From Saccharospirillum alexandrii_A (GTDB lineage Bacteria > Pseudomonadota > Gammaproteobacteria > Pseudomonadales > Natronospirillaceae): 64,000 bases of DNA. Position 1 is the first letter of the stretch, and the number at the start of each line of letters is the position of its first letter. Shown in pieces: positions 8,225 to 17,110 of the stretch. The position numbers were made by a program, and so were the translations under genes. The stretch lies in the NCBI RefSeq assembly GCF_043641555.1, contig NZ_JBHZRJ010000005.1, positions 372,001-436,000 on the forward strand, in the 5' to 3' direction. Under the pieces are notes generated by a model that did not search any database, was not told where the DNA came from, and worked only from the letters and a program-made list of their open reading frames with translations.

Positions 8225-8950
8225 ATGTTGTCGCACCTTAGCCGCGGTTTTTTGCACCACTCACGGATTGCCATCGTCACTGTAGCAGCGGCCTTTGTAC
8301 TGGTCGCCTGCCAGACCGAGGAAGAGGCCAGTGTGGCCGAAATCGCCAATCGTCCGGCCGAACCAGTGGTGGCTGAAAACGCAGCAGATTCACCTGGCTT
8401 GTCACTGTCTGAAGAAGAACAAACCCTGGAGCCGCCCGAAGGCTCGGAAGTCGCCCCGATGTCAGTTGCCCCCGGTGACGACCTGGCGTTTCAGGAACTG
8501 AGCTGGGACGATCTGCTCCCCGCCGATTTCGATTTCAACACGCTGCGTGAAAAGATTGATCTGGAGAGTTACGAGATATATGACCTGACGGATGAAGACC
8601 CGGAAGCCCAGCGCCTGTATTCCGATCTGCAATCGGTCATGGCTGATGTTCCCATGGTCGAGGCACTCGACGGTGTTGACGCGCGCATTCCAGGCTTTCT
8701 GGTTCCGCTCGAAATGACCGCCGATGAAGTCCGTGAATTCTTCCTGGTGCCCTACTACGGTGCCTGCATTCATAGCCCGCCACCCCCGGCCAACCAAATC
8801 GTTCATGTGGTGCTCGATGAACCCGTAGCTTTCGACAACATGTTCGAACCATACTGGGCGAAAGGCACCATCGATGTCATTAAAACTGATACTGATATTG
8901 GAACCGCCGGGTATCGGTTAAATGTAGCGTCAATCTCGCCCTACGAGTGA
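8225..8950 (+). CDS. DUF3299 domain lipoprotein
   Basis: 241 residues. The signal peptide ends in a lipobox (FVLVAC), followed by an acidic, low-complexity linker. The C-terminal half has FLVPLEMTADEVREFFLVPYYGACIHSPPPPANQIVHV, the conserved core of DUF3299, with a cysteine-histidine pair (ACIH) typical of the family. These proteins are exported and often sit near MacB-like ABC systems; the role is unknown. The frame is open from 8144, but MLSHLSRGF at 8225 gives the natural signal peptide. Confidence 0.8.
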   Translation: MLSHLSRGFLHHSRIAIVTVAAAFVLVACQTEEEASVAEIANRPAEPVVAENAADSPGLSLSEEEQTLEPPEGSEVAPMSVAPGDDLAFQELSWDDLLPADFDFNTLREKIDLESYEIYDLTDEDPEAQRLYSDLQSVMADVPMVEALDGVDARIPGFLVPLEMTADEVREFFLVPYYGACIHSPPPPANQIVHVVLDEPVAFDNMFEPYWAKGTIDVIKTDTDIGTAGYRLNVASISPYE

Positions 8951-9096
8951 GCCCTGCCCGGCTCACCCGGCCACAGCTTATTCCCAAGCACGAAAACATC
9001 GTCGTGGGTCACGATGACCAGAGGCTCTTTATTGTCTCGCCACGCCTGCTCCACTGGTTGTTGCATCGAGCGCCACTCGCTCGTACGGTTTAACCA
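8947..9096 (-). pseudogene. Decayed C-terminal fragment resembling an ABC ATPase
   Basis: Reading the minus strand from about 9108, after a stop codon, gives ...TSEWRSMQQPVEQAWRDNKE then PLVIVTHDDVFVLGN and a stop at the 3' end of the DUF3299 gene. The segment VEQAWRDNKEPLVIVTHDD resembles the last part of an ABC-F protein, and the intact ABC-F gene 2 kb away ends with LEQALQDYRGTLILVTHDD. There is no start-to-stop gene with RBS and no upstream ATPase sequence. I read it as a remnant; a real ORF of about 39 codons from ATG at 9063 is the alternative. Confidence 0.5.
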
Positions 9097-9160
9097 TTGA
9101 GCAGACCGTTGTCAGTGGTCTGCCACCGCATTACAGGCTAGTTTCTCCAGCTGGGTTTTT

Positions 9161-10942
9161 TTAATCCAGACGAACCGCGTACACTTCCAGCAGGGGAATA
9201 ACACCCTGGCGCGCCAGCGTTAATGCATGTTGGGTCAGCGGTGTCATACCGTCTGATATTGCCTGCTTTTCCAATGCCTGGGCCGATACGCCAGGCTTAA
9301 TCAGCTCGCGCAGGGAGGCTGATACGGTCAGTAACTCGTAGACGGCCACTCGACCGCTCACTCCGGTATGATGGCAATGCTCGCAACCCCGGCCCTTGTA
9401 AAAGACCTCATCGTTACTCACTCCGAGCAGTGAGCGAACCTCGGCCGTTACGGTTTCGGGCTCCTTGCAAAATGAGCAATTCCTGCGCACCAAACGCTGC
9501 GCCAACACGCCCAGCAAGGCGGCATTGACCAGATAAGGCTCAATGCCGATTTCCAGCATACGGGTCAGCGTTGTGCTGGCGCTGTTGGTGTGCAATGTAC
9601 TCAGCACCAGATGGCCCGTCAGTGCACTTTCAACGGCCATTTTAGCGGTTTCCTGATCACGCATTTCCCCGACCATGATGATATCCGGGTCATGGCGGAG
9701 TATATGGCGCAACGCCCGGGCAAAGGTATAACCAATCTCGGCTTTGGTCTGTATCTGGGTCAGGCCATCAAGATGGTATTCCACCGGGTCTTCAACCGTG
9801 ATGATGTTACGGTGGGTTCTTATCAGCTCGGTTAAGGCAGTGTACAGGGTGGTCGACTTGCCCGAACCCGTCGGGCCGGTGACCAGTAACATACCCTGGT
9901 TCCTGGCCAGCAAATGGCGCAGCCGGGTCTCATCGTTGGCAGAGTAGCCCAGCGAACGCAGGTCCTTTAGCGCAAAGTTGGTATCGAGCAGGCGAATCAC
10001 CACACTCTCCCCGCGAATCGATGGAATGACCGACAACCGCAAGTCAATCGACTTGCCGTGCTGCGTCACACGATAGCGGCCATCCTGGGGAAGCCGGTGC
10101 TCTGCGATGTTCATGTTACCCAGCACCTTGATGTGGCTAACCAGGCGCGGCATCAATCGTTTGTTGAGGCTGCGTATGGTCGTCAGCGTGCCGTCTATCC
10201 GGTACAGCAGATCCAGACGATCTTCCCGGGGCCGGAGGTGAATATCCGACGCGCGGCGGGTCATGGCATCCGCCAGCAGATTCTGCACCAGCTGAATGAT
10301 CGGACGGTCTTTCTCGTCGACGTTTGGCGAGAGCCGCGTTTTTCGACGGGTTGCATCGGACATGGACTGTTCGGCTGGCAACTCAGCCAGGGCTTCACGC
10401 TCTTCGTTCTGGTCGTAATGCTCGCTGATGGCAGTGTGAATGGCCTCTTCTGTTGCAATGGCCAGCTCAACGGTCTTGCCAACCATAAAGCGCAACAACT
10501 CAACCAGCTCCGCATTGGTCGGGTCACTTGCGGCCAGGTACAGGTGATCATCGTCTTCAAGCAGTGGCATCACGCCATGTTCACGGGCAAAACGAGCGGG
10601 CACTCGACTGATAACGGCCGGATCGATGTCGAACGCTTCCAGGTCGACTTGCGGTATTGTCAGCAACTCTGCCAGTGCTGACACGATGTCGATCGGCCGG
10701 GCCCATCCTTTTTCGCCGAGTATGGCCCCCAGTCGCTCACCTGGAAGTCGCGACTGTTCAGCAAGTGCTTGCTTGAGTTGCTCCTGACTGATGACGCCGG
10801 ATGCGACCAGCACATCACCCAGATGCAGGTGTCCGAAATCTCCACGACGCAGCTGACTGAAGGCAGTCAACTCTTCTCCGGTGTGAATGGTTCGATGAGG
10901 TTTGTAGGTCGGTTCGGGGATGTCTAAACGCACCGTTGACAA
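9161..10942 (-). CDS. GspE/PilB/MshE-family secretion or pilus ATPase
   Basis: 593 residues. An N-terminal MshEN-like domain (HLGDVLVASGVISQEQLKQAL, then FAREHGVMPLL) precedes the ATPase core: Walker A GPTGSGKS (about residues 356-363), an Asp box (VEDPVEYHL), Walker B HDPDIIMVGEMRD, STLHTNSA, and a tetracysteine zinc site (CSFC and CEHCHHTG). The frame is open to 11059, but TTG at 10942 is preceded by AGGAG at 8-nt spacing and yields the usual N-terminus. It acts in the cytoplasm at the base of a type II secretion, type IV pilus or MSHA system. None of those partner genes is nearby, so it is an orphan; MshEN suggests c-di-GMP binding. Confidence 0.88.
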   Translation of the reverse strand: MSTVRLDIPEPTYKPHRTIHTGEELTAFSQLRRGDFGHLHLGDVLVASGVISQEQLKQALAEQSRLPGERLGAILGEKGWARPIDIVSALAELLTIPQVDLEAFDIDPAVISRVPARFAREHGVMPLLEDDDHLYLAASDPTNAELVELLRFMVGKTVELAIATEEAIHTAISEHYDQNEEREALAELPAEQSMSDATRRKTRLSPNVDEKDRPIIQLVQNLLADAMTRRASDIHLRPREDRLDLLYRIDGTLTTIRSLNKRLMPRLVSHIKVLGNMNIAEHRLPQDGRYRVTQHGKSIDLRLSVIPSIRGESVVIRLLDTNFALKDLRSLGYSANDETRLRHLLARNQGMLLVTGPTGSGKSTTLYTALTELIRTHRNIITVEDPVEYHLDGLTQIQTKAEIGYTFARALRHILRHDPDIIMVGEMRDQETAKMAVESALTGHLVLSTLHTNSASTTLTRMLEIGIEPYLVNAALLGVLAQRLVRRNCSFCKEPETVTAEVRSLLGVSNDEVFYKGRGCEHCHHTGVSGRVAVYELLTVSASLRELIKPGVSAQALEKQAISDGMTPLTQHALTLARQGVIPLLEVYAVRLD

Positions 10943-11055
10943 CTGATAGACTCCTATCCAGCGGGCATGCAGGGGCCGTTCCGCGCAAGCACGACCGCCC
11001 TGACTATTAATTAAGCATAGTCTAATGCAAAACTGGCCTGTTAATAAAGCAGGCA

Positions 11056-12627
11056 TCACTGCCCAAGTTTAAACTCGGACAATGGCGCCAGTGCCCCGGC
11101 GAAGGCGTCGTCGTGCGTCACCAGAATCAGGGTGCCGCGATAGTCCTGCAGCGCCTGCTCCAACAAGACTTTCGAGTCGAGGTCCAGGTGATTGTCCGGT
11201 TCATCCAGCAACAGCAAATCGACCGGCGTCTGGTGGCTCAGTAGCGACAGCAACGCAACCTTTAACCGTTCACCGCCACTGAGCGATGCGACAGGCTGCA
11301 AGGCCTGGTCGCCGCGCAAGCGCAAGCTGGCCAACTGGGTGCGTAACTCGGATGCGGGGCGTTCGGGCTGGTCGCGCTGCAGGTTTTCGAGCGCCGACGC
11401 AGTCGGATCCAGTCCGGAGAAATGCTGATCGAGGTATCGGACCGAACCGCGTACTTCCCGCTCGCCAGTCAGTGGCTCAATCCACCCCGCCAGGCATTTA
11501 AGCAACAGAGATTTGCCACAGCCGTTAGCGCCCGTCACCCGCCAGCGTTCACCACCGTGCACCGTCCAGGCAAGCGCCGGCTGCCTCACAAACGGCAACC
11601 GCAGATTCGCCAGGTGAACCTGAACCGCACCGGTTACTTTCGGCTGGGTAATCACCAGCCGCTGGGTTCGCAATTGCTCAAGCTCGGCCTGAGCCGTCTG
11701 GCGCTCTTCATTCAGAGCGTCGCGACGTTGGGTTTGCTGCTGGCTCAGACGCGCCTGCGTCTGTTCCGAACGGTTTTTACGCAGCCCCAGTAACAGTTTG
11801 CCCTGAGAGTGCGAGCGCCGCTCCTGAATGCCCTGCTGGCGTCGGCTGGCCGCTTTCTCGAGCGTTGCCTGCTGTTGTTGCTGCAGCCTTCGCTGCTGGC
11901 CGGTCAGGTGATCCAACCGTTGCTCTTGCGCCTCAAGCTGTGCATCGCGTTGCGCCTGGTACAGGTCGAACCCGCCGCCGTACTCCACCAGCTGGCCATT
12001 GCGCAGCTCCAGAATCCGGTCGACCTGTTGCAACAGGGTTCGGTCGTGGCTGACCACCAGAGCGCCGCCCGGGTGCCGCGCCAGTGCATGCTGCAACCAG
12101 TGCCGGCCGGCTCTGTCCAGATGGTTGCTGGGCTCATCCAGCAACAGGTAGTGACCGGTCAGCACCAACGCCCGACACAGGGCCAGGCGGGTACGCTGAC
12201 CGCCGCTCAGCACCTCAACCGGCAACGCCAGGTCTGGCTCGAGCCCGGCGTCTGCCAGTTGTTTTGCCCATTCGGCGGGCCGGTGCCAGTGGTCGGCCAC
12301 GCGCTCCAGATCACTGGGCTCGGCATCGCCTTGTTCCAGCCGGCTAAAGGCATCAAACAGGGAGGCGACGCCCAGTGCGTCGGCCACCCGGGGCCCGGTC
12401 AGAGGGTCCAGCTGAGTTTGGTAGTAAAACGGGACCGACCAGGTCACCTGGCCATGGGTTGGCGCGCACTGCCCGGCCAGAACCTCCAGCAAGGCCGATT
12501 TGCCATGCCCGTTAGGCCCCACCAGTGCGGTAACGCCCGCCGGCAACGACGAGCTTAGCCCGGACCACAAGGGATCATCGCCCCATTGCAGCGTCAGTTG
12601 ATTAAAAAAACAGATTGGATCGGACAC
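11056..12627 (-). CDS. ABC-F family ATPase (duplicated ATP-binding cassettes)
   Basis: 523 residues with two ABC domains and no membrane segment. Walker A motifs are GPNGHGKS and GANGCGKS; signature motifs are LSGGQRTRLALCRAL and LSGGERLKVALLSLL; Walker B plus SHD/THD switch are LLLDEPSNHLD and LLLDEPDNHLD. A long charged, Gln-rich coiled-coil linker (LEAQEQRLDHLTGQQRRLQQ...) separates the domains. ABC-F proteins act on ribosomes in translation or antibiotic protection, but this one is not close enough to EttA/Uup to name. GTG at 12627 is preceded by GGGAGG with 6-nt spacing. It is transcribed towards gspE. Confidence 0.88.
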   Translation of the reverse strand: MSDPICFFNQLTLQWGDDPLWSGLSSSLPAGVTALVGPNGHGKSALLEVLAGQCAPTHGQVTWSVPFYYQTQLDPLTGPRVADALGVASLFDAFSRLEQGDAEPSDLERVADHWHRPAEWAKQLADAGLEPDLALPVEVLSGGQRTRLALCRALVLTGHYLLLDEPSNHLDRAGRHWLQHALARHPGGALVVSHDRTLLQQVDRILELRNGQLVEYGGGFDLYQAQRDAQLEAQEQRLDHLTGQQRRLQQQQQATLEKAASRRQQGIQERRSHSQGKLLLGLRKNRSEQTQARLSQQQTQRRDALNEERQTAQAELEQLRTQRLVITQPKVTGAVQVHLANLRLPFVRQPALAWTVHGGERWRVTGANGCGKSLLLKCLAGWIEPLTGEREVRGSVRYLDQHFSGLDPTASALENLQRDQPERPASELRTQLASLRLRGDQALQPVASLSGGERLKVALLSLLSHQTPVDLLLLDEPDNHLDLDSKVLLEQALQDYRGTLILVTHDDAFAGALAPLSEFKLGQ

Positions 12628-12881
12628 AGACACCCTCCCGAGGGCACGGGACCGGTGACGCGCAATGCGGATTTACCGCCAGGGAAAGGAAATAGAGCGA
12701 CTCAAAACGCCAGCTACTCCGGAACGCCACCTGTCCATAAATTCAACGTAGGCCATACCGATCAATCAGCTCAGTAACACAGCTCATCGACAGGCTGGCT
12801 GTTACTCGACTATCGAGTACATCCGTTGGAGACAGGTTCACTTCATTGGCGTAGGGCTCGCTTTATGGAATGGAAAGACAC
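12628..12881. other. Non-coding gap without recognised gene
   Basis: The 312-bp stretch 12628-12939 separates the ABC-F start from the end of the next gene. Apart from the stem-loop at 12882-12908 I see no open frame with protein character, no copy of the dispersed repeat and no clear regulatory palindrome. It presumably holds the promoter of the ABC-F gene. Confidence 0.5.
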
Positions 12882-12908
12882 GCGCCGGGTGACACTGCCA
12901 CCCGGCGC
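12882..12908 (-). terminator. Stem-loop terminator after the saccharopine-dehydrogenase-like gene
   Basis: A perfect 11-bp stem GCGCCGGGTGG with complementary CCACCCGGCGC-type arm around a short loop, followed on the minus strand by GTGTCTTTCC. It sits 32 bp beyond the stop of the upstream gene. The T-tract is weak. Confidence 0.6.
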
Positions 12909-12939
12909 ATTGGCAAGTTACTCGAGGTTTTGTGTTTTT

Positions 12940-14007
12940 TCAACCCAGGCGGGTCAGTTCCAGCGGCGTGACGCCCGGCAGTGACCAGACAAAATCCGGC
13001 CCCATCAGCTGCGAAGGTGTTGTGCTACCCGGCCCCGTAACCGCTTGTTCCAGCACCGCCGTTACCATTGCCAGGGGTGCGGTGATGGTCAGGTCGTAGC
13101 CATTGGGCGTTTCAAACCGGCCAACCACTTTCTTACCCGTTGCATTGCGCGCTTCACCCCAGAGGTAGGTGCGGCTTCTGGCACGTTGCTCCGCGGTTGG
13201 GCCCGGTACATTCTTTTCGATGCGACGTTTCAGGAACGATTGCACCCAGTGCTGCCCCATCAACCAGCACATCGACTGCAACCGTTTCATGCGCTTCACC
13301 GTTCGATCTGCCACCGGCACATACACCACAACGTTTTCCACACCGGTGCTGTGATAGGCCGTGCTGACATCGCCCCAGGGAATGCTGACCGCCGTGCGTT
13401 CGCCCTGGCCCATGTCGAGCCGACGTGTTTTCAGTGGGGTTTCCACAATGCGCCCGTTGTGACGAATCCGGCTCAGGCCCGCCATGCCCTCCACTGAGGT
13501 TTTGGCAGTACCAGGGCTCATCGGGCCACCGGCCTTGAAGGCCAGATCGAGTTCGGTCATGTCAGGCAGAGCTTGCTTGAGCTGGGCGGCCAGGCAATCG
13601 GTCGGTACCACATCAAATCCCACACCCGGGCAGACAAGAATGCCAGCCTCCCGGGCGCGTTCATTCATGCGCGCGCTGTGGGCGTGCTCAAACACGTCCA
13701 TCTCACCGGTAATGTCGAAGTAGTGCGCCTTGCTCGCCAGACACCCTTCCAGCATGGGTGCACTGGTCGCGGAAAACGGGCCGGCACAATGCAGCACCAG
13801 AGTCATGTCTTCCAGCTCGCGTTTCACAGCGGTCGAATCGGACAAGTCAAATACCCGAAACCCCAACTTGAGTTCGTGGGCCAGGGTGCGCAACTTGTCT
13901 TCATTGCGACCGGCCAGCATGGGTTTCAAACCACGGGCAACGGCTTCACGGGCAATCAATTCACCGCTGTAGCCGTAGGCACCGTAAATCATCCAGTTCT
14001 TTTCCAT
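12940..14007 (-). CDS. Saccharopine dehydrogenase-like NAD(P)-binding protein (trans-acting enoyl reductase type)
   Basis: 355 residues. The N-terminus MIYGAYGYSGELIAREAVARG is the Rossmann nucleotide-binding loop of this family, followed by LAGRNEDKL and HCAGPFSATSAPMLEGCLASKAHYFDITGE. That is typical of saccharopine dehydrogenase-like or trans-acting enoyl reductase proteins rather than true lysine-pathway enzymes. ATG at 14007 has an excellent GGAGGGAGT Shine-Dalgarno; the longer frame to 14091 lacks one. Monocistronic, ending in the stem-loop at 12882. Substrate unknown; probable cytosolic oxidoreductase. Confidence 0.8.
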   Translation of the reverse strand: MEKNWMIYGAYGYSGELIAREAVARGLKPMLAGRNEDKLRTLAHELKLGFRVFDLSDSTAVKRELEDMTLVLHCAGPFSATSAPMLEGCLASKAHYFDITGEMDVFEHAHSARMNERAREAGILVCPGVGFDVVPTDCLAAQLKQALPDMTELDLAFKAGGPMSPGTAKTSVEGMAGLSRIRHNGRIVETPLKTRRLDMGQGERTAVSIPWGDVSTAYHSTGVENVVVYVPVADRTVKRMKRLQSMCWLMGQHWVQSFLKRRIEKNVPGPTAEQRARSRTYLWGEARNATGKKVVGRFETPNGYDLTITAPLAMVTAVLEQAVTGPGSTTPSQLMGPDFVWSLPGVTPLELTRLG

Positions 14008-14172
14008 GCTTACTCCCTCCAGAGCCTGATAAGTGTCTGCCATCCCACAGCCTAGCCCATCGGGCTGCAGGATGTTGGTTTGGTAGACCAAAGCCTTGGG
14101 GTTGGTGAATTGAATTCAAGAATGGCGAAAAGCAGCCGGGAATTAGCAGCGCAGTAACGCTGAGGAGTTTCT

Positions 14173-14631
14173 CTAGACGGAAATATCAAAATGCAGGACA
14201 TCTTCTCGCTGGCCCAGCTTCGAATACAAGGCAATGGCGGCGGCATCTTCAATACCGGTGTCGGCCTGAACAAAGACCACATAAGCGCCCCGGTCGGCCG
14301 CGATACGCCGCAAGGTATTGATCAGGGAGGTCGCTACTCCCTTGCGCCGGTATTCAGCCAATACCGCCAAGTCGTATAAATAGATTTCACTGCGCGCCTG
14401 CTCAAACTTGGGCAATTCGTAAGCCGCCAGGCCACCGACAACCGTGCCGTTTGGTTCCACCGCCACCAGTGCAATAAACGCCTCATTGCCCAGCAGCTTT
14501 TGCTGATACTCCGGAGCCGGTGGCTTCCCGGTGTAGGTCGGCAAGTCATCAAAGGCCTTACCAAACACCTGCATCAAGGTGTTCAGCAGTGGCAGGTCAG
14601 CGGGGGTTAACTGCTGTATAGTCGCTTTCAT
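14173..14631 (-). CDS. GNAT acetyltransferase closely resembling aminoglycoside AAC(3)-I
   Basis: 152 residues of a single GNAT domain. The stretch LAAYELPKFEQARSEIYLYD, then LAVLAEYRRKGVATSLIN and GAYVVFVQADTGIEDAAAIALYSKLGQREDVLHFDI, follows the AAC(3)-Ia sequence I know from memory almost segment by segment, including the acetyl-CoA loop RRKGVA and the C-terminal HFDI. AAC(3)-I enzymes acetylate the 3-amino group of gentamicin-type aminoglycosides. No integron, attC site or transposase is nearby, so this looks like a resident chromosomal homologue. ATG 14631 (GGGAG upstream) is preferred over GTG 14643. Confidence 0.82.
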   Translation of the reverse strand: MKATIQQLTPADLPLLNTLMQVFGKAFDDLPTYTGKPPAPEYQQKLLGNEAFIALVAVEPNGTVVGGLAAYELPKFEQARSEIYLYDLAVLAEYRRKGVATSLINTLRRIAADRGAYVVFVQADTGIEDAAAIALYSKLGQREDVLHFDISV

Positions 14632-14696
14632 GAAGGCACCCACTCCCAGTAAGCGGATCTTAAAACTGGTAGGCCGGTTACCCGCGCAAACCGAGC

Positions 14697-15134
14697 TTAG
14701 CGGGTATCAGGAATCAAGCGTTTGCCCAGACTCACCGCCGGATCAACACCATAGCCCAGCGCCTGGTAAAACGCGATAACATCCTCATTGGAGGAGCGGA
14801 CTTGCAAATTGACCTTAGGGCACCCTCTGTCTTTGAGCAACGTTTCCACCTGCTGCATCAAGTGCCGGCCATAGCCGTAGCCCTGATAGCCCGGTTGGAC
14901 CGCCAAGTAATTAACCCAGCCGCGATGCCCCTCATAACCGGCCATTGCCGTGGCGACCAGAGCGCCCTCTACTTCGCCGACCAGAAACAGTTCCGGGTTA
15001 ACCTTTAACTTTCGGTCGATGTCTTTGTGCGGGTCGTTATGAGGCTTGGTCAGCCCGGTGGTATTCCACAGCTCAACCACCGCAGTGCGGTCTGATTCCT
15101 GGTAAGGTCTTATGTGACACGGGGGAGCATTCAA
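14697..15134 (-). CDS. ypeA: GNAT family acetyltransferase, YpeA-like
   Basis: 145 residues. It has IRPYQESDRTAVVELWNTTGLTKPHNDPHKDI at the N-terminus, the acetyl-CoA binding region VQPGYQGYGYGRHLMQQVE, and a C-terminal VNLQVRSSNEDVIAFYQALGY. The order and spacing match E. coli YpeA-type acetyltransferases, whose substrate is unknown. The start is a TTG at 15134 preceded by AGAGGA with 6-nt spacing; no in-frame ATG exists. It lies just downstream of the class V aminotransferase-like gene and probably shares its transcript. Confidence 0.8.
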   Translation of the reverse strand: MNAPPCHIRPYQESDRTAVVELWNTTGLTKPHNDPHKDIDRKLKVNPELFLVGEVEGALVATAMAGYEGHRGWVNYLAVQPGYQGYGYGRHLMQQVETLLKDRGCPKVNLQVRSSNEDVIAFYQALGYGVDPAVSLGKRLIPDTR

Positions 15135-15155
15135 CGGTGTTCCTCTCCTATTGTG

Positions 15156-16388
15156 TTATTGGCTGGCCATGTCCAGTGCCTGCAGCAACTGGTCCATCTC
15201 CGTCTGGCTGGTGTAGTGGACGAACGACAACCGCAGCACGCCGGTCGTCGGGTCAATGCCCATGGCCTCGAGCAATCGCACGGCATAAAAATGTGCAGCC
15301 CCGCATTGAATGCCTTGGTCGACCAGCGATTGCGCCAACACCTGAGGGCGGTGGTGTTGGTGAAGCAACGATACCGTCGCTGCGCGCTGACGGGCATCGG
15401 CAGGGCCGACAAGACGCAATGTTGGATGGTCGTTTATAAACCCCAGCAGCTGAGCCAGCAAGGGTTGTTCGGCGGCATGAAATAATGAGTGCAGCTGATG
15501 CGCTTTAGCAGACGGGTTGGTGGCTGCCGCAAAATGATGAGCATAGAGTGCATCAAAATAATCCAGTACCCCTTGAGCCGCCGCGACCTGAGCGTGGTCC
15601 GGCCCGGCCGGTACAAACCATTTGTGTGGGTAGGCTTCGTTAAAATAGTGCGCCTGGTTGCCGAGCGTGTCGGCAAGTGCCTGGCGAACCACCATCACGC
15701 CCTGATGCGGTCCATAGGTTTTATAGAGTGAGAACAAGTAAATGTCCGCACCCAGCTCATCAACATCCGGAAAACCATGACCCGCATAGGACACACCATC
15801 AACTACGGTGATGACACCCGCTTGTTTCGCCTTCGCACAGATGTCAGCAACCGGGTTAATGTGCGCCACGATATTGGAACAATGCGGAAAGGCCATCAGT
15901 TTGGTTTTTTCGGTGATCAGTGACTCGAGATCACCAACGTCCAGCTCGCCGGTCTCTGCCTTCACCAGCCACTCGCGGATGACAACCCCCTTATGTTCAA
16001 GCCGGCGCCATACGCCACTGTTGGCCTCATGATCCTGATTGGTCACAATCACCTCATCGCCCGGTTTCAACCAGTTTGCAAACGCCTGAGCCAGCACATA
16101 GGTATTTTGCGTTGTGGACGGACCAAAATGCACTTCATCAGCCGTCACGTTCAGGTAGTCGGCAAAGCGCTGATGGGACTGATCCATCCGTTCACCGGCT
16201 TGCTGCGATACCGGATGCAAGTGGTAGGGTTGCACCTTGGTTTGCCGGTAAAAGGTGGTCAGCCGGTCGATCACCTGCTGACAAGCGTAGGAGCCTCCGG
16301 CATTGTCAAAAAATGCCTGGCCTGCCAGAGAGGGTTCGCTGAAGGCCGGGAATTGAGTGCGTACAAAATCGAGGTCCAGAGCTGACAT
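15156..16388 (-). CDS. Cysteine desulfurase-like class V aminotransferase-fold protein
   Basis: 410 residues of a PLP fold type I enzyme. Recognisable are AFFDNAGGSYACQQVIDRL, FGPSTTQNTYVLAQAF, NQDHEANSGVWRRLEHKGV, TVVDGVSYAGHGFPDVDELGADIYLFSLYKTYGPHQGVM (PLP lysine in LYKTYG) and the C-terminal GVLRLSFVHYTSQTEMDQLL. It belongs to the NifS/CsdA-like group but is not part of an isc or suf cluster, so a housekeeping iron-sulfur role is unlikely. GAGGAAT precedes the ATG. It probably forms a two-gene unit with ypeA. Confidence 0.82.
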   Translation of the reverse strand: MSALDLDFVRTQFPAFSEPSLAGQAFFDNAGGSYACQQVIDRLTTFYRQTKVQPYHLHPVSQQAGERMDQSHQRFADYLNVTADEVHFGPSTTQNTYVLAQAFANWLKPGDEVIVTNQDHEANSGVWRRLEHKGVVIREWLVKAETGELDVGDLESLITEKTKLMAFPHCSNIVAHINPVADICAKAKQAGVITVVDGVSYAGHGFPDVDELGADIYLFSLYKTYGPHQGVMVVRQALADTLGNQAHYFNEAYPHKWFVPAGPDHAQVAAAQGVLDYFDALYAHHFAAATNPSAKAHQLHSLFHAAEQPLLAQLLGFINDHPTLRLVGPADARQRAATVSLLHQHHRPQVLAQSLVDQGIQCGAAHFYAVRLLEAMGIDPTTGVLRLSFVHYTSQTEMDQLLQALDMASQ

Positions 16389-16529
16389 TATTCCTCACAA
16401 GTATCTGAAAATAGGGGTGGGCCGATCAGCCGGCATTGGCCAACAACTGTCACATTACCACTACCACTCTGGTCAAATCAGACTCGTGTCGCGTCCTTTG
16501 AGCATGAGTGCTAGTGGAGACATAAAGTC

Positions 16530-16997
16530 TTATTCTTCTTTACCCCTTTGCGACCCCATCAACATTTTTGCCGGTGTCAGAAGCCGCAGGGTGATAAACG
16601 TCAGAATGCTCAGGATCAATGCGATCTCGAGCCGTCCGGTGGCGACTGATACTCCAATCGCTCCAGTTAACCACAGGCTCGCCGCAGTGGCCGTGCCGGA
16701 CACAAAACTTTCACCGTTCACGACATTTTTCAGAATGGCACCCCCGCCAATAAAACCAATACCGGTAATTATGCCTTCCATAACACGCGCTTCTGCATCC
16801 GAGGTGCTCAGCACTTGTAGGCCGACCAGCATGTACCCGCAAGCGGCCATGGCGACCAGGGGAAAGGTACGCAATCCCGCCGTCCGTTCACGCTTTTCAC
16901 GATCCCACCCGATGGGTAGGGCGAGTAAATAAGCGTACAATAAATCACGAATATGAAGCGCAACAACGCTCCATTCAAGATCCGGTATCAGGTTCAT
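16530..16997 (-). CDS. MgtC/SapB family inner-membrane protein
   Basis: 155 residues with four to five transmembrane helices. The family motif region LALPIGWDREKRERTAGLRTFPLVAMAACGYML, then EGIITGIGFIGGGAILK and GTATAASLWLTGAIGVSVATG, is clear. The soluble C-terminal domain of virulence MgtC is absent, as in most short MgtC/SapB members. The frame opens with TTG at 17012, but ATG 16997 has AAGGAG at 6-nt spacing. Function in this organism is unknown; relatives relate to magnesium limitation and F-ATPase control. Confidence 0.87.
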   Translation of the reverse strand: MNLIPDLEWSVVALHIRDLLYAYLLALPIGWDREKRERTAGLRTFPLVAMAACGYMLVGLQVLSTSDAEARVMEGIITGIGFIGGGAILKNVVNGESFVSGTATAASLWLTGAIGVSVATGRLEIALILSILTFITLRLLTPAKMLMGSQRGKEE

Positions 16998-17110
16998 AAA
17001 CTGCTCCTTCAACTGTAAAAAGATGCGTCTAGTTGTAACGATGACCTCGCTATGAACCCACTTCCATAAAAGTTTGCGACGCTTTTACCCAGAGCCTGGT
17101 CACTCTTGCA

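Noticed and set aside
9130..9160. Terminator CCAGCTGGGTTTTTTT
   Set aside because: The palindrome has no loop and could not form a hairpin; only the T-tract is suggestive.
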